DNA of 64,000 nt, taken from assembly GCF_002368195.1 (NCBI RefSeq), contig NZ_AP018178.1, positions 8,824,645-8,888,644 on the forward strand, given 5' to 3'. Source of the DNA: Calothrix sp. NIES-2100 (GTDB lineage Bacteria > Cyanobacteriota > Cyanobacteriia > Cyanobacteriales > Nostocaceae). The notes beneath the pieces are model-generated. The model was given only the letters and a program-made list of their open reading frames with translations, did not search any database and was not told where the DNA came from. Made by a program: the position numbers and the translations under genes. Shown piece after piece: positions 8,637-18,153 of the stretch (the stretch's first letter is position 1; every line of letters begins with the position of its first letter).

Positions 8637-9224
8637 ATGCCCCAAGAGAAATATCTAATGAACCAGCAGACAAGTGAGAGAGTGCGCTGGAACACCGCTG
8701 ATTTGGAGTTGTTTCCAGATAACGGGAACCGCTATGAAATTATTGACGGGGAATTGTTTGTGGCGAGAGCGCCTCACTGGAAGCATCAAAAAACTTGTGT
8801 CAGAATTAGCGGGGTTTTAGATCAATGGTCACAAGTTAGTGGTTTGGGAGAAGTTGTGACGGCTCCAGGCATAATTTTTGGCGACAGTGATAATGTGATT
8901 CCTGATGTTGTCTGGGCTAGCAATGAGAAACTAGCTACTGTGTTAGACGAAGCGGGACATTTGACTGCTGCACCAGAATTGGTGGTAGAGGTGCTATCTG
9001 CGGGGATGGAGAATGAAAAGCGGGACAGAGAACTTAAACTGAAGCTCTATTCATCGCGGGGTGTCAGGGAATATTGGGTTGTGGATTGGCGCAAGCAACA
9101 GATAGAAGTCTATCGACGAGAACAAGAGATTTTAAAGTTAGCTGCGACTTTGTTCCGGGATGATGAATTGACATCACCCATATTGCCTGATTTTAATTGT
9201 GCGATCGCTCCTTTGTTTAAATAA
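8637..9224 (+). CDS. Uma2 family (DUF820) putative endonuclease
   Basis: Uma2 proteins have a PD-(D/E)XK nuclease-like fold, are greatly expanded in cyanobacteria and have no settled biological role. This 195-residue copy has the typical parts in order: WNTADLELFPDNGNRYEIID, the acidic PDVVWAS, ELVVEVLSAGMENEKRDREL (E-x-L plus Lys) and SSRGVREYWVVDW. ATG 8637 follows AGGTAA; a second ATG at 8658 is equally possible. It is a single gene whose upstream spacer is filled by degenerate heptamers. A C-terminal remnant of another Uma2 gene lies just downstream on the other strand. Confidence 0.9.
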   Translation: MPQEKYLMNQQTSERVRWNTADLELFPDNGNRYEIIDGELFVARAPHWKHQKTCVRISGVLDQWSQVSGLGEVVTAPGIIFGDSDNVIPDVVWASNEKLATVLDEAGHLTAAPELVVEVLSAGMENEKRDRELKLKLYSSRGVREYWVVDWRKQQIEVYRREQEILKLAATLFRDDELTSPILPDFNCAIAPLFK

Positions 9225-9254
9225 AAGATGAGATAGCGATCGCACTATCTAATC

Positions 9255-9425
9255 TCAAGTTTCTGGTTCTATTCCTAAGGCTCTTAACTGCTCTGCTAAT
9301 CTTTGGGCACGTTGGCGTTCTTGTTCAGCACGTTGATGTTCTTGTTCAGCACGCTGGCGTTCTTGTTCAGCCTGTTGCCGTTCTTTAGTAGCTAACTCGT
9401 TGAAATCAGAAAGCGATCGCACTAC
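9255..9425 (-). pseudogene. C-terminal coil remnant of a Uma2-type gene
   Basis: The minus strand reads VRSLSDFNELATKERQQ followed by repeats of AEQERQR and ends AEQLRALGIEPET. This is the alpha-helical, Glu/Gln/Arg-rich tail seen on many cyanobacterial Uma2 proteins. An in-frame stop at 9429-9431 cuts it off from any catalytic domain. It is an eroded gene end, and nothing else is visible between 9225 and 9522 apart from HIP1 sites. Confidence 0.55.
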
Positions 9426-9522
9426 ACATCACTAGTTTACCGCCGTTGACGATTACCCAAAGCTATATTCCTCAAGCCAGTTGCCCACGGTAAAATAAGA
9501 GTCTACCTCATCAAAAAGCAGT

Positions 9523-12500
9523 ATGTTAAAAGTCCAGCGTTTACAAATGCAACGCTACGGTGTTGCTATTTTGTCAGTGCTAATGGCGTTGCTATTAGGT
9601 CTAATGCTGGAACGATTGCTACAAATAAAAGTTTCGCCACTTTTTTTTGCTGCTGTAGTTTTTAGTAGTTGGTACGGTGGATTCTTCCCTGGTTTGGTAG
9701 GTACAGTCTTAGCGATCTTAGCTAATAATTATTTTTTTACACAGCCTATATACGTTTTTACACTGAAAAATGGCTCTGATGTTTTAGAGCTAGTCATATT
9801 TAGCTCAGTAGCACTATTAATTAGTTCGTTAAATGCAGAACTGCGTACTGCCAAGCAAGCATCAGAAGCAAAGCTCGCAAAACTACAGGTAAGCTATCGG
9901 CGATTGCTAGAGACAGCCAATGAAGGTATCTGGATATTTGACAGTAGAGGACAAACAGAATACGTCAACCAGCGTTTAGCCCAAATGCTTGGCTATACCA
10001 TAAAAGAAATGATTGGTCAACCAATTTTCGATTTTGTGGAACCTCAGGTGCAAATTGAATTAGACCAATGGTTAGAGCAACAAAGGCACAATTTTCAAGA
10101 GATTAACCAGCAATTTGACTTGTGTTTACGTTGTAAAGACACATCAGAAATCTGGGCGATTGTCTCTACTAGTCCCATCTTGAATCACAAAGGTGAATTT
10201 TCAAGTGCGATCGCCATGCTCACCGATATTACTAAACGCAAACAGACCGAAGTCGCTTTGAGAGAAAGTGAGGAACGGTACCGTTCTTTGGTAGTCGCAA
10301 CTTCTCAGATTGTTTGGACGACTGACCCTGATGGACAGGGAGTTGATATAGCAGACTGGATAAATTATACAGGGCAGAGTCCTGAAGAAGTAAAAGGTTG
10401 GGGTTGGTTGGCAGCATTGCACCCAGAAGATCGGCAAAAAACTGCCCAAGTTTGGACACAAGCCCTTCAGCAAAGAAGTATCTACGAGAATGAATATCGA
10501 GTATGTGGTCAAGATGGCATTTACCGTGATTTCTCAGTTCGCGGCGTACCAGTTTTGACAGCATCGGGCAAGGTTAGGGAGTGGGTTGGTGTTTGTACAG
10601 ATATCACTCACAGCAAGCAGATACAAGATAAATTGCGAGAAAAGCAAGAAAGGTTAGATTTAGCACAATCAGCAGCTAAAAGTGGTTGCTTTGAGTGGAA
10701 TATTCAAACCAATGTCAATATCTGGTCGAAAGAGTTAGAAGCGCTCTACGGTTTAAAACCTGGTGAGTTTGGTGGTAGTTATGAAGAGTGGGCGAGATGG
10801 GTTCATCCCGATGATTTAGCCAAAGCAGAAGCAGATGTGATGAATTCGCTGAAAACAGGCGAATTGTTCACCGATTGGCGCGTAATTTGGCAAGATGGCA
10901 GTATTCATTGGATGCACGCCAGAGCAAAAGTATTCTACGATGATGCGGGTAAACCTTTACGCATGGTCGGCATCAATGTTGATATTAGCGATGTCTACGA
11001 TGAGCTTCGCTTACGCAAACAAGCAGAATTCGCCCTCCAAAAAAGTGAAGCGATCGCTAAAGCACGGGCCCAAGAATTAGAAACTTTCATGGAAACGGTT
11101 CCCGCTGCTGTCTGGATTGCCCACGATCCACACTGCCATTATATGAGCGTTAACCGAGCTGCTTATGAATTGATGCGGCTACCACCAGGATCGGTGTTAA
11201 CAGCAACTCCTGCTGATGGCGAGTTTCCCTTTAAATTCAAAATCCAAAAAAATGGTCAAGATATTCCACCTCAAGAATTACCAATGCAACTGGCGGGTAG
11301 CACTGGGGAACCTGTTGAAGCGGAACTTGAATTTGTCTTTAGTGACGAAGATGTGCGATCGATCTACGGCAAAGCTGTGCCATTGCGGGATGAAGATGGT
11401 ACTGTACGCGGTGTAATTGGGGCATTTCTGGATGTAACAGAACGTAAACAGGTAGAGAATGCATTGCGGGAGAACCAAGAACGCCTGACTCTAGCACTTG
11501 ATGCCGCTAGGATGGGATCGTGGGATTGGGATCTCCAGACGAATCAGACGATGTGGACTCCTTACCATGAAATGATTTTTGGGTATGAACCGGGAAACCC
11601 GCAACGGACTTATCAGGATTGGGTTAACTGCGTTCATCCCGAGGATTTGTCTCGCGTTGAGGTAAAGGTTCAAACCGCGATGGCAAAGCAGCAAGACTAT
11701 GAAGACGAATACCGAGTACTCTGGGCGGATGGTAGCATACATTGGGTATCAGCTTTTGGACGCTTTCAGTACAACCAACAAGGTCAGCCCATACGCATGT
11801 TGGGAATGCTGTTTGAGATTAGCGATCGCAAACAAGCAGAAGCCGCACTTCGTCAAAGGGAATTAATGTTTCGCACATTAGCGGATACAATGCCGCAAAT
11901 ATTTTGGATTACCCAAGCAGATGGCTATCATGAATATTTCAATCAACGCTGGTATGACTACACAGGAAAAACCTTAGAACAAACACGCGGCGAAGGATGG
12001 CAAAAAGTTTTGCATCCCGATGATGTGCAACGCACGATTGAAGTTTGGCAAAATTCCCTGCATACTGGCAAAACTTATGAGATTGAGTACCGTTTTCTGC
12101 GTGCTGATGGTGAATATCGCTGGCATTTAGGACGAGCATTTCCATTACGAAATCAAGAAGGTCAAATCCTTAACTGGTTTGGCTCTTGCACAGATATTCA
12201 CGATCAAAAGTTGGCAATTGAGGAACGCGCCCAGGCTTTGGAACGAGAACGCGCCGCCCGTATAGAGCTAGAAAAAGCCAGCCGCATGAAAGATGATTTT
12301 CTGGCGATTGTCTCCCATGAACTACGTTCTCCACTCAATCCGATTTTAGGTTGGTCAACACTTTTGCTCAACCGCCAATTGAATGCCCAAAAGACAACTC
12401 AAGCACTAGAAATCATCCAGCGCAATGCTAAATTACAAACAGGATTAATTGATGATTTACTTGATGTTTCCCGCATTCTCCGTGGCAAACTCAGTCTGAA

Positions 12501-13404
12501 TATCTGTATAGTTGACCTGGTTGCTACTGTGGAAGCATCTCTAGAAACCGTGCGTTTAGCAGCTGAAGCTAAATCGATTCACATTCAGACCAAGCTTGAC
12601 CCCACGGTGGGTAAAGTCGAAGGCGATCCCAACCGCTTGCAGCAAGTTGTAGTAAATCTACTGACAAATGCTGTGAAATTTACACCGTCAGAAGGTCGAA
12701 TAGAAATCAAACTCCAGCAAATGGGATCTCATGCCCAAATCCACGTCACAGACACAGGCAAAGGAATTAGTCCCGACTTTTTGCCCTACGTATTTGAGCG
12801 ATTTCGGCAAGCAGATGAAGCAACAACCAGAAAATTTGGTGGTTTAGGCTTAGGGTTAGCAATTGTCCGTCACATTGTCGAACTTCACGGTGGTTCTGTC
12901 CAAGTCACAAGCCCAGGAGAAGGTTTAGGCGCAACCTTTACGGTGACGCTACCCATGATGACTGCTGTCGCTCAAAAAGGTGAAAATAACGAGTTGCCAA
13001 GTAATTGCCCAAATCTTCAAGGTTTGCGGATATTGGCTGTAGATGATGATGTTGATAACCTAGATTTAATCACTTTTATCCTGGAGCAATATGGCGTTGA
13101 AGTCACAGCGGTTTCTTCAGCTCGTGAAGCACTAAAAGCGATCGCTAAAATTCAACCAGATTTATTAATCAGCGATATCGCCATGCCAGAAATCGACGGT
13201 TATACACTCATCCGTCAAGTTAGAGAATTGGAACTATTGCATGGTGGAAGACTACCCGCGATCGCCCTCACAGCATTTGCCGGTGAAACTAACAATCAAC
13301 AAATTCTCGCCGCAGGTTTCCAAAGGCACATTACTAAGCCCGTCGATCCAGATCAATTAGCAACGGTAATCGAGCAAGAAGTTAAATATCGCGGCAATGG
13401 GTAA
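9523..13404 (+). CDS. Multi-PAS hybrid sensor histidine kinase
   Basis: This 1293-residue membrane sensor kinase starts with a DUF4118/KdpD-like four-helix membrane module (about 10-105). About six PAS/PAC units follow (about 127-900), recognisable from repeats such as ERYRSLVVATSQIVWTTDPD and FRTLADTMPQIFWITQADG. The HisKA phospho-acceptor is His932 in SHELRSPLN. The ATPase has N (LLTNAVKFTP), G1 (VTDTGKGIS) and G2 (GGLGLGLAIV) boxes. A C-terminal receiver carries Asp1218 (LLISDIAMPEIDG). It would sense small-molecule, redox or light cues through its PAS units and relay phosphate from His to the C-terminal Asp. The output partner is unknown; no response regulator is adjacent. A 21-bp tandem repeat follows shortly after the stop. 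Confidence 0.93.
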   Translation: MLKVQRLQMQRYGVAILSVLMALLLGLMLERLLQIKVSPLFFAAVVFSSWYGGFFPGLVGTVLAILANNYFFTQPIYVFTLKNGSDVLELVIFSSVALLISSLNAELRTAKQASEAKLAKLQVSYRRLLETANEGIWIFDSRGQTEYVNQRLAQMLGYTIKEMIGQPIFDFVEPQVQIELDQWLEQQRHNFQEINQQFDLCLRCKDTSEIWAIVSTSPILNHKGEFSSAIAMLTDITKRKQTEVALRESEERYRSLVVATSQIVWTTDPDGQGVDIADWINYTGQSPEEVKGWGWLAALHPEDRQKTAQVWTQALQQRSIYENEYRVCGQDGIYRDFSVRGVPVLTASGKVREWVGVCTDITHSKQIQDKLREKQERLDLAQSAAKSGCFEWNIQTNVNIWSKELEALYGLKPGEFGGSYEEWARWVHPDDLAKAEADVMNSLKTGELFTDWRVIWQDGSIHWMHARAKVFYDDAGKPLRMVGINVDISDVYDELRLRKQAEFALQKSEAIAKARAQELETFMETVPAAVWIAHDPHCHYMSVNRAAYELMRLPPGSVLTATPADGEFPFKFKIQKNGQDIPPQELPMQLAGSTGEPVEAELEFVFSDEDVRSIYGKAVPLRDEDGTVRGVIGAFLDVTERKQVENALRENQERLTLALDAARMGSWDWDLQTNQTMWTPYHEMIFGYEPGNPQRTYQDWVNCVHPEDLSRVEVKVQTAMAKQQDYEDEYRVLWADGSIHWVSAFGRFQYNQQGQPIRMLGMLFEISDRKQAEAALRQRELMFRTLADTMPQIFWITQADGYHEYFNQRWYDYTGKTLEQTRGEGWQKVLHPDDVQRTIEVWQNSLHTGKTYEIEYRFLRADGEYRWHLGRAFPLRNQEGQILNWFGSCTDIHDQKLAIEERAQALERERAARIELEKASRMKDDFLAIVSHELRSPLNPILGWSTLLLNRQLNAQKTTQALEIIQRNAKLQTGLIDDLLDVSRILRGKLSLNICIVDLVATVEASLETVRLAAEAKSIHIQTKLDPTVGKVEGDPNRLQQVVVNLLTNAVKFTPSEGRIEIKLQQMGSHAQIHVTDTGKGISPDFLPYVFERFRQADEATTRKFGGLGLGLAIVRHIVELHGGSVQVTSPGEGLGATFTVTLPMMTAVAQKGENNELPSNCPNLQGLRILAVDDDVDNLDLITFILEQYGVEVTAVSSAREALKAIAKIQPDLLISDIAMPEIDGYTLIRQVRELELLHGGRLPAIALTAFAGETNNQQILAAGFQRHITKPVDPDQLATVIEQEVKYRGNG

Positions 13405-13467
13405 TGGGCATTGGACATTGGGCATGGGGCATGGGGCATGGGGCATTGGGCAAGCTCAAACTTTTAG

Positions 13468-13563
13468 GCTAAAAGTCTCGTTAATGGAGATAAAAGCCTG
13501 ATTAATGGAGATAAAAGCCTGATTAATGAAGCTAAAAGCCTCGTTAATGAAGCTAAAAGCCTC
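13468..13563. repeat. 21-bp direct tandem repeat, about 4.6 copies
   Basis: Units start at 13468, 13489, 13510, 13531 and 13552 (partial). Each contains TAAAAGCCT or TAAAAGTCT, then C/GA, then TTAATGGA or TTAATGAA. Period 21 equals three heptamers, and the period is shared with the arrays at 39.5-40.6 kb. Just upstream (13400-13450) is a GGGCATG/GGGCATT heptamer array. Confidence 0.9.
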
Positions 13564-13599
13564 AAAAGGCATCCTTAATTCACAATACAGTTTGTCTCC

Positions 13600-13970
13600 C
13601 TCATCTCCCCACACTTGTACAGACAAGGGTTATCGCGTCTCTACCCACACTCCCTCATCGAAGATGACACGGGGACGCGGAGACGCAAAGACGCGGAGCG
13701 TTTGATACGTCTCAATCCCCGTGTCCGGAACGGAAGTTCCTCTTTTCTGAAACCCCGTCTGAATCAAAGATTCAGACGCTTGATCACAATCTTCGCCCAA
13801 TTTCCGTCCCCGTGTCCCCGCGTCTCTCACTCTCCGCGTCTCTTGGTGAACTCCCCTAGGTCGTAAAATCACTACTAAAATAAAACAGTACGGACGTTCT
13901 ACTAGAAGCGCAGTAAAGATAGTATTATTAAGGACTGTTTCACGCCTCTTCTCACAATCAGACTGCCGAT
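13600..13970. other. Inverted-repeat-rich spacer upstream of uvrA
   Basis: The spacer holds a perfect 10-bp hairpin CGTCTGAATC/GATTCAGACG at 13756-13778. It also has GACACGGGGACGCGGAGACG-type words on the left and complementary GTCCCCGTGTCCCCGCGTCT on the right. The open frames on both strands through 13615-13872 follow this symmetry and are not credible genes. The uvrA promoter should lie in 13870-13970, but I cannot point to a specific -10/-35 pair. Confidence 0.45.
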
Positions 13971-16871
13971 ATGTCAGATCAAAAGCTAGCCGAATCCTTA
14001 AATGGACATCTTCCGCACTCAGGCCACCTCAACCAGAATACAATTCGTATTCGGGGTGCTAGGCAGCATAATCTGAAAAATATTGATTTAGAATTACCAC
14101 GCGATCGCCTCATTGTCTTCACTGGCGTTTCTGGTTCGGGTAAGTCATCTTTAGCCTTTGATACCATATTTGCTGAAGGACAACGCCGCTATGTAGAATC
14201 CCTCAGCGCCTATGCACGACAATTCTTGGGACAATTGGATAAGCCGGATGTAGAGGCGATTGAAGGCTTAAGTCCGGCGATTTCCATCGATCAAAAGTCT
14301 ACCTCTCATAACCCCCGTTCTACAGTCGGCACTGTAACAGAAATTTACGATTATTTGCGGCTGTTGTTTGGGCGGGCAGGTGAACCTCATTGTCCCATAT
14401 GCGATCGCTGTATTTCACCGCAAACCATTGATGAGATGGTAGATCGGATCATGGAATTTAGCGATCGCACTCGCTTTCAAATTCTCGCCCCGGTAGTCAG
14501 GGGTAAAAAAGGCACTCACCGCAAACTATTATCTAGTTTGGCTTCCCAAGGTTTTGTGAGAGTGCGCGTTGATGGCGAAGTTAGAGAATTATCTGATTCG
14601 ATTGAATTAGACAAAAATTTTACTCACACTATTGAAGTAGTCATCGACCGCTTAATCAAAAAAGATGGCATTCAAGAACGTCTAGTAGATTCCCTATCTA
14701 CTTGTCTCAAACTATCAGGTGGAATTGCCAATATTGTCATCGGTCACGACCAAGGACAAATGACAAATGACAAAGGACAAATGACAATTGACTCCGAAGA
14801 ATTAGTATTTTCCGAGAACTTTGCTTGTCCAGAACATGGGGCGGTCATGGAAGAATTATCACCGCGATTGTTCTCTTTTAACTCACCTTATGGTGCTTGC
14901 CCTAACTGTCATGGACTAGGCAGTTTAAAAAGATTTTCACCAGATTTAATCGTACCAGATAGTTCAGCACCAGTCTATGCAGCCATTGCCCCGTGGTCAG
15001 AAAAAGATAATTCTTATTATTTAGAATTGCTTTATAGTTTAGGGCAAGCTCACGGTTTTGAATTACAAGTGCAGTGGAGTAAATTAACTCAAGAACAGCA
15101 ACAAATTATATTGTATGGAGAATCAGCCACTACCGCAGCTGAAAAGAAACAGAGTTTTAAAGGCGTGATTCCCATTTTGCAAAGGCAATATGAAGGCAGT
15201 TCGGAGATAATAAAGCAAAAATTAGAAGATTATTTAATCGATCAGCCTTGTGAAGTTTGTCAGGGTAAGCGGTTAAAACCAGAAGCTTTGGCAGTACGTT
15301 TAGGACAGTACCAAATTTTAGATTTAACTGGTGTTTCTATTCGCGATTGTCGTCAGAGAATTGAACAATTAAAATTGAGCGATCGCCAATTTCAAATCGC
15401 TGATTTAGTCCTCAGAGAAATTAAAGCCAGATTGCAATTTTTATTAGATGTCGGATTAGATTACCTCACCCTAGACCGTCCCGCCATGACCCTTTCCGGT
15501 GGAGAAGCCCAACGCATTCGCCTCGCCACACAAATTGGTTCTGGCTTAACAGGAGTTCTTTACGTTTTAGATGAACCAAGTATTGGTTTGCATCAACGAG
15601 ATAACAACAGATTACTCAAAACTTTAACTAAATTACGCGATTTAGGTAATACCTTAATTGTAGTTGAGCATGATGAAGAAACCATTCGTGCTGCTAACTA
15701 CATTGTTGATATTGGCCCTGGTGCAGGAATTCACGGCGGTCATATTGTCGCCCAAGGTGATTTCCAGACTTTGCTAGCAACAGAAGATTCTTTAACAGGT
15801 GCTTATTTATCAGGAAGGCGGGTAATTACCACACCAGCAGAACGCCGCGAAGGAAATGGGCGAAGTTTGGTAATTAAAAATGCCCATCGCAATAATCTAC
15901 AAAATATCGATGTCGAAATTCCTTTGGGTAAACTTGTCGCCGTCACTGGTGTTTCTGGTTCGGGAAAATCTACTTTAATTAATGAATTACTGTACCCAGC
16001 ATTACAACATCATTTAACTAAGAGAGTTCCCTTACCGAAAGAATTAGAAGAAATCAAGGGATTAAATTCCATTGATAAAGCCATAGTTATTGACCAATCG
16101 CCTATTGGGAGAACACCACGTTCTAACCCTGCAACTTACACAGGTGTTTTTGATGTCATTCGGGATGTATTTTCCCAAACAGTAGAAGCCAAAGCTAGAG
16201 GGTATAAACCCGGACAATTTTCTTTCAATGTTAAAGGTGGACGTTGCGAAGCTTGTAGTGGACAGGGTGTAAACGTCATTGAAATGAACTTTTTACCCGA
16301 CGTTTACGTGCAATGTGAAATTTGTAAAGGTGCGAGATACAACCGCGAAACTTTGCAAGTCAAATACAAAGATAAAAGCATTGCTGACGTTCTCAACATG
16401 ACAGTTGAAGAGAGTTTAGACTTTTGTCAAAACATTCCCAAAGCTGTTACTCGCTTACAAACTTTAGTAGATGTTGGCTTAGGTTATATTCACTTAGGTC
16501 AACCTGCAACCACCTTATCTGGTGGCGAAGCACAGCGGGTAAAATTGGCAACAGAATTATCTCGCCGCGCTACAGGTAAAACACTTTATTTAATCGATGA
16601 ACCAACAACAGGGTTATCTTTTTATGATGTCCATAAATTGCTAGATGTAGTGCAGCGTTTAGTCGATAAAGGTAACTCAATTTTGGTAATTGAACACAAT
16701 TTAGATGTAATTCGTTGTGCAGACTGGGTGATAGATTTAGGCCCTGATGGTGGAGATAAAGGGGGAGAAGTCATTGCAGTGGGAACACCAGAGGAAGTAG
16801 CGAATAATCCCAGGTCTTACACTGGGCAATATTTGCATCAGGTATTGCAGCAGTATCCGGCGATGAAATAG
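13971..16871 (+). CDS. uvrA: UvrABC excinuclease subunit A
   Basis: UvrA is the damage-recognition ATPase of nucleotide excision repair and loads UvrB on lesions. The 966 residues contain two ABC modules. Walker A motifs are GVSGSGKSSLAFDT (about 53) and GVSGSGKSTLINEL (about 660). Signature motifs are TLSGGEAQRIRLATQIG and TLSGGEAQRVKLATELS, and Walker B motifs are YVLDEPSIGLH and YLIDEPTTGLS. Zinc-binding Cys clusters include CPICDRC, CPEHG...CPNCHGLG and CEACSGQG...CEICKGARY. It is somewhat longer than the E. coli protein; part of the excess is a heptamer-derived insertion at residues about 261-274. It stands alone, as uvrA usually does in cyanobacteria. Confidence 0.97.
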   Translation: MSDQKLAESLNGHLPHSGHLNQNTIRIRGARQHNLKNIDLELPRDRLIVFTGVSGSGKSSLAFDTIFAEGQRRYVESLSAYARQFLGQLDKPDVEAIEGLSPAISIDQKSTSHNPRSTVGTVTEIYDYLRLLFGRAGEPHCPICDRCISPQTIDEMVDRIMEFSDRTRFQILAPVVRGKKGTHRKLLSSLASQGFVRVRVDGEVRELSDSIELDKNFTHTIEVVIDRLIKKDGIQERLVDSLSTCLKLSGGIANIVIGHDQGQMTNDKGQMTIDSEELVFSENFACPEHGAVMEELSPRLFSFNSPYGACPNCHGLGSLKRFSPDLIVPDSSAPVYAAIAPWSEKDNSYYLELLYSLGQAHGFELQVQWSKLTQEQQQIILYGESATTAAEKKQSFKGVIPILQRQYEGSSEIIKQKLEDYLIDQPCEVCQGKRLKPEALAVRLGQYQILDLTGVSIRDCRQRIEQLKLSDRQFQIADLVLREIKARLQFLLDVGLDYLTLDRPAMTLSGGEAQRIRLATQIGSGLTGVLYVLDEPSIGLHQRDNNRLLKTLTKLRDLGNTLIVVEHDEETIRAANYIVDIGPGAGIHGGHIVAQGDFQTLLATEDSLTGAYLSGRRVITTPAERREGNGRSLVIKNAHRNNLQNIDVEIPLGKLVAVTGVSGSGKSTLINELLYPALQHHLTKRVPLPKELEEIKGLNSIDKAIVIDQSPIGRTPRSNPATYTGVFDVIRDVFSQTVEAKARGYKPGQFSFNVKGGRCEACSGQGVNVIEMNFLPDVYVQCEICKGARYNRETLQVKYKDKSIADVLNMTVEESLDFCQNIPKAVTRLQTLVDVGLGYIHLGQPATTLSGGEAQRVKLATELSRRATGKTLYLIDEPTTGLSFYDVHKLLDVVQRLVDKGNSILVIEHNLDVIRCADWVIDLGPDGGDKGGEVIAVGTPEEVANNPRSYTGQYLHQVLQQYPAMK
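14751..14791. repeat. STRR insertion inside uvrA
   Basis: GGACAAATGACAAATGACAA and a following near copy encode QGQMTNDKGQMT in the UvrA frame. The same heptamer words occur in intergenic arrays near 25850 and 43225 (there as TCATTTG), so this is an invading STRR kept in frame. Confidence 0.85.
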
Positions 16872-16913
16872 TCGAGTGTGTGATATTTTTCTGTCGCCTT
16901 GAATATTTAATAG

Positions 16914-17065
16914 CAATTTGGAAAAAGAATGTGACAGATTGTAGGGTCACGGCACTGCCGTGCCCTGACGATAATGTAAATGAAGAAAGTAGATTGTTGA
17001 AATAAGTTATACCAATTTGAAAAAAGAATGCGACAGATTGTAGGGGCACGGCAGTGCCATGCCCT
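16914..17065. repeat. Direct repeat pair of a 53-bp element after uvrA
   Basis: Two 53-bp copies (16914-16966 and 17013-17065) differ at about five positions. Each carries GACAGATTGTAGGG and ends in a palindromic segment of the type GGCACTGCCGTGCC. Related GGCACGGCAGTGCC segments appear at 39863 and 45205. The 16872-17330 spacer otherwise holds one hairpin and no gene; the 117-aa frame read across it on the minus strand follows the repeat and is not credible. Confidence 0.8.
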
Positions 17066-17191
17066 CTAGAATATATTGATGTTTCGCAAACATTATTTGA
17101 ATTGGTATTAGTAGTAATTCCCATAGGTGGGCAATGCCCACTCTACGTGTATTAAAAAATAATACATAAATACAATAGATGTCAGTAAAAA

Positions 17192-17213
17192 CCCTTCTAG
17201 GGGTCTAGAAGGG
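17192..17213. terminator. Hairpin CCCTTCTAG/CTAGAAGGG
   Basis: Perfect 9-bp stem with a 4-nt loop (GGGT). There is no clear T-run on either strand, so it may be a structured repeat end rather than a terminator. Confidence 0.35.
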
Positions 17214-17330
17214 AAAGTAAATGGATGGTTATTTGTAGTTAAGACTAGTCAATCATATCAGGTTGAGCTTTGCTAGTTCAGCCAAGATGGCTTAATTAAC
17301 TTACACATATTTAAATTAGGGATTTAGTGT

Positions 17331-17763
17331 TGTTAATTCAGCTGAATATTTTTCTTAATTACCTAACATTTGTAATATTTTTTCTACGCGATTCAAATCT
17401 CCAACTAAGCGGCGAATTGGATACGGCCAGACTTTGACTAGAGTGGGGGTAGCAGTAACCTGATTGATTTCTGCTTGTTCGGGATTAGTTAAAACATCAA
17501 CAAATTTTAGAGTATAAGGTTGTGCGATCGCTCTAATAATTCATGTAAATTATGTTAAGATGCATTCAGGAGCTGCACTATTTACCGCCACAAACAAGCG
17601 CAGCATGTAGGCTTTGGTTTTTAACAGTAAATTTTGCAACTTTTTGGGTAAGTGATAGTCCTGAAAAGTAGGTTCAGCAATATCTCATTCCACAGTTAAG
17701 TCATGGTTTTCCCAAAGCTGGGGAAATGAAGAGCGATAAGTTGACAATACCATGCGATCGCAC
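17331..17763 (-). pseudogene. Decayed duplicate of the KaiB-domain gene
   Basis: This stretch aligns over its whole length with 18142-18576, the 3' half of the intact KaiB-like gene about 810 bp away. Both share the untranslated lead TGTTAATTCAGCT. Indels break the frame: a 4-bp loss at the position matching GGGCGAGCGATCGC and a 1-bp gain in TTATGTTAAGATG. Many substitutions are also present. The N-terminal half of the gene is absent. It is a tandem duplication remnant, not a separate gene. Confidence 0.88.
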
Positions 17764-17907
17764 TAAGTCTGAGTTGTTAATTAATTTTCTATCTTAAGAA
17801 AGATGATTTAAGCCTATATACCTCTCTGAAGACAAATAGAATCAAAATGAAGTGAGGAAGTAAAATATCTGAACAAGTTAAAACTTACTTGACTCTGAGC
17901 AAATATT

Positions 17908-18060
17908 ATGTTGAGTATACTTTGGGGTATTGTTGTTGTACTGATTGCTTTTTGGGCATTAGGACTGGCACTTCATATTGCCGGAAATTTAATTCATGCA
18001 GTCTTACTTTTAGCCATTGCCCTGGCTATCTATAATTTTTTCAAAGCGCGTGATGTCTAA
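17908..18060 (+). CDS. 50-aa membrane peptide, Lmo0937/DUF5670-like
   Basis: A short frame opens with MLSILWGIVVVLIAFWALGL and ends FFKARDV, with about 40 hydrophobic residues forming two membrane helices (about 3-20 and 28-44) joined by HIAGNLIH. This matches the small Lmo0937-type family, in which two helices are joined by a G-x-hydrophobic-IH turn. The family has no firm function and is often stress-associated. It lies on the plus strand between the decayed and intact copies of the KaiB-like gene. Confidence 0.75.
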   Translation: MLSILWGIVVVLIAFWALGLALHIAGNLIHAVLLLAIALAIYNFFKARDV

Positions 18061-18153
18061 ATAAAAGTCATCAAATAGCGCTAATAGAGCCAATAGGGCT
18101 TAATTTGCTGAAACACATTCAAATTATTAGCAATTTGACGCTGTTAATTCAGC

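Noticed and set aside
13615..13872. Overlapping 83-aa and 80-aa frames upstream of uvrA
   Set aside because: Arg/Pro-rich translation of inverted GC-rich repeats, open on both strands.
16771..17124. 117-aa minus-strand frame with internal similarity
   Set aside because: The internal similarity is the 53-bp direct repeat; the frame also overlaps the uvrA 3' end.
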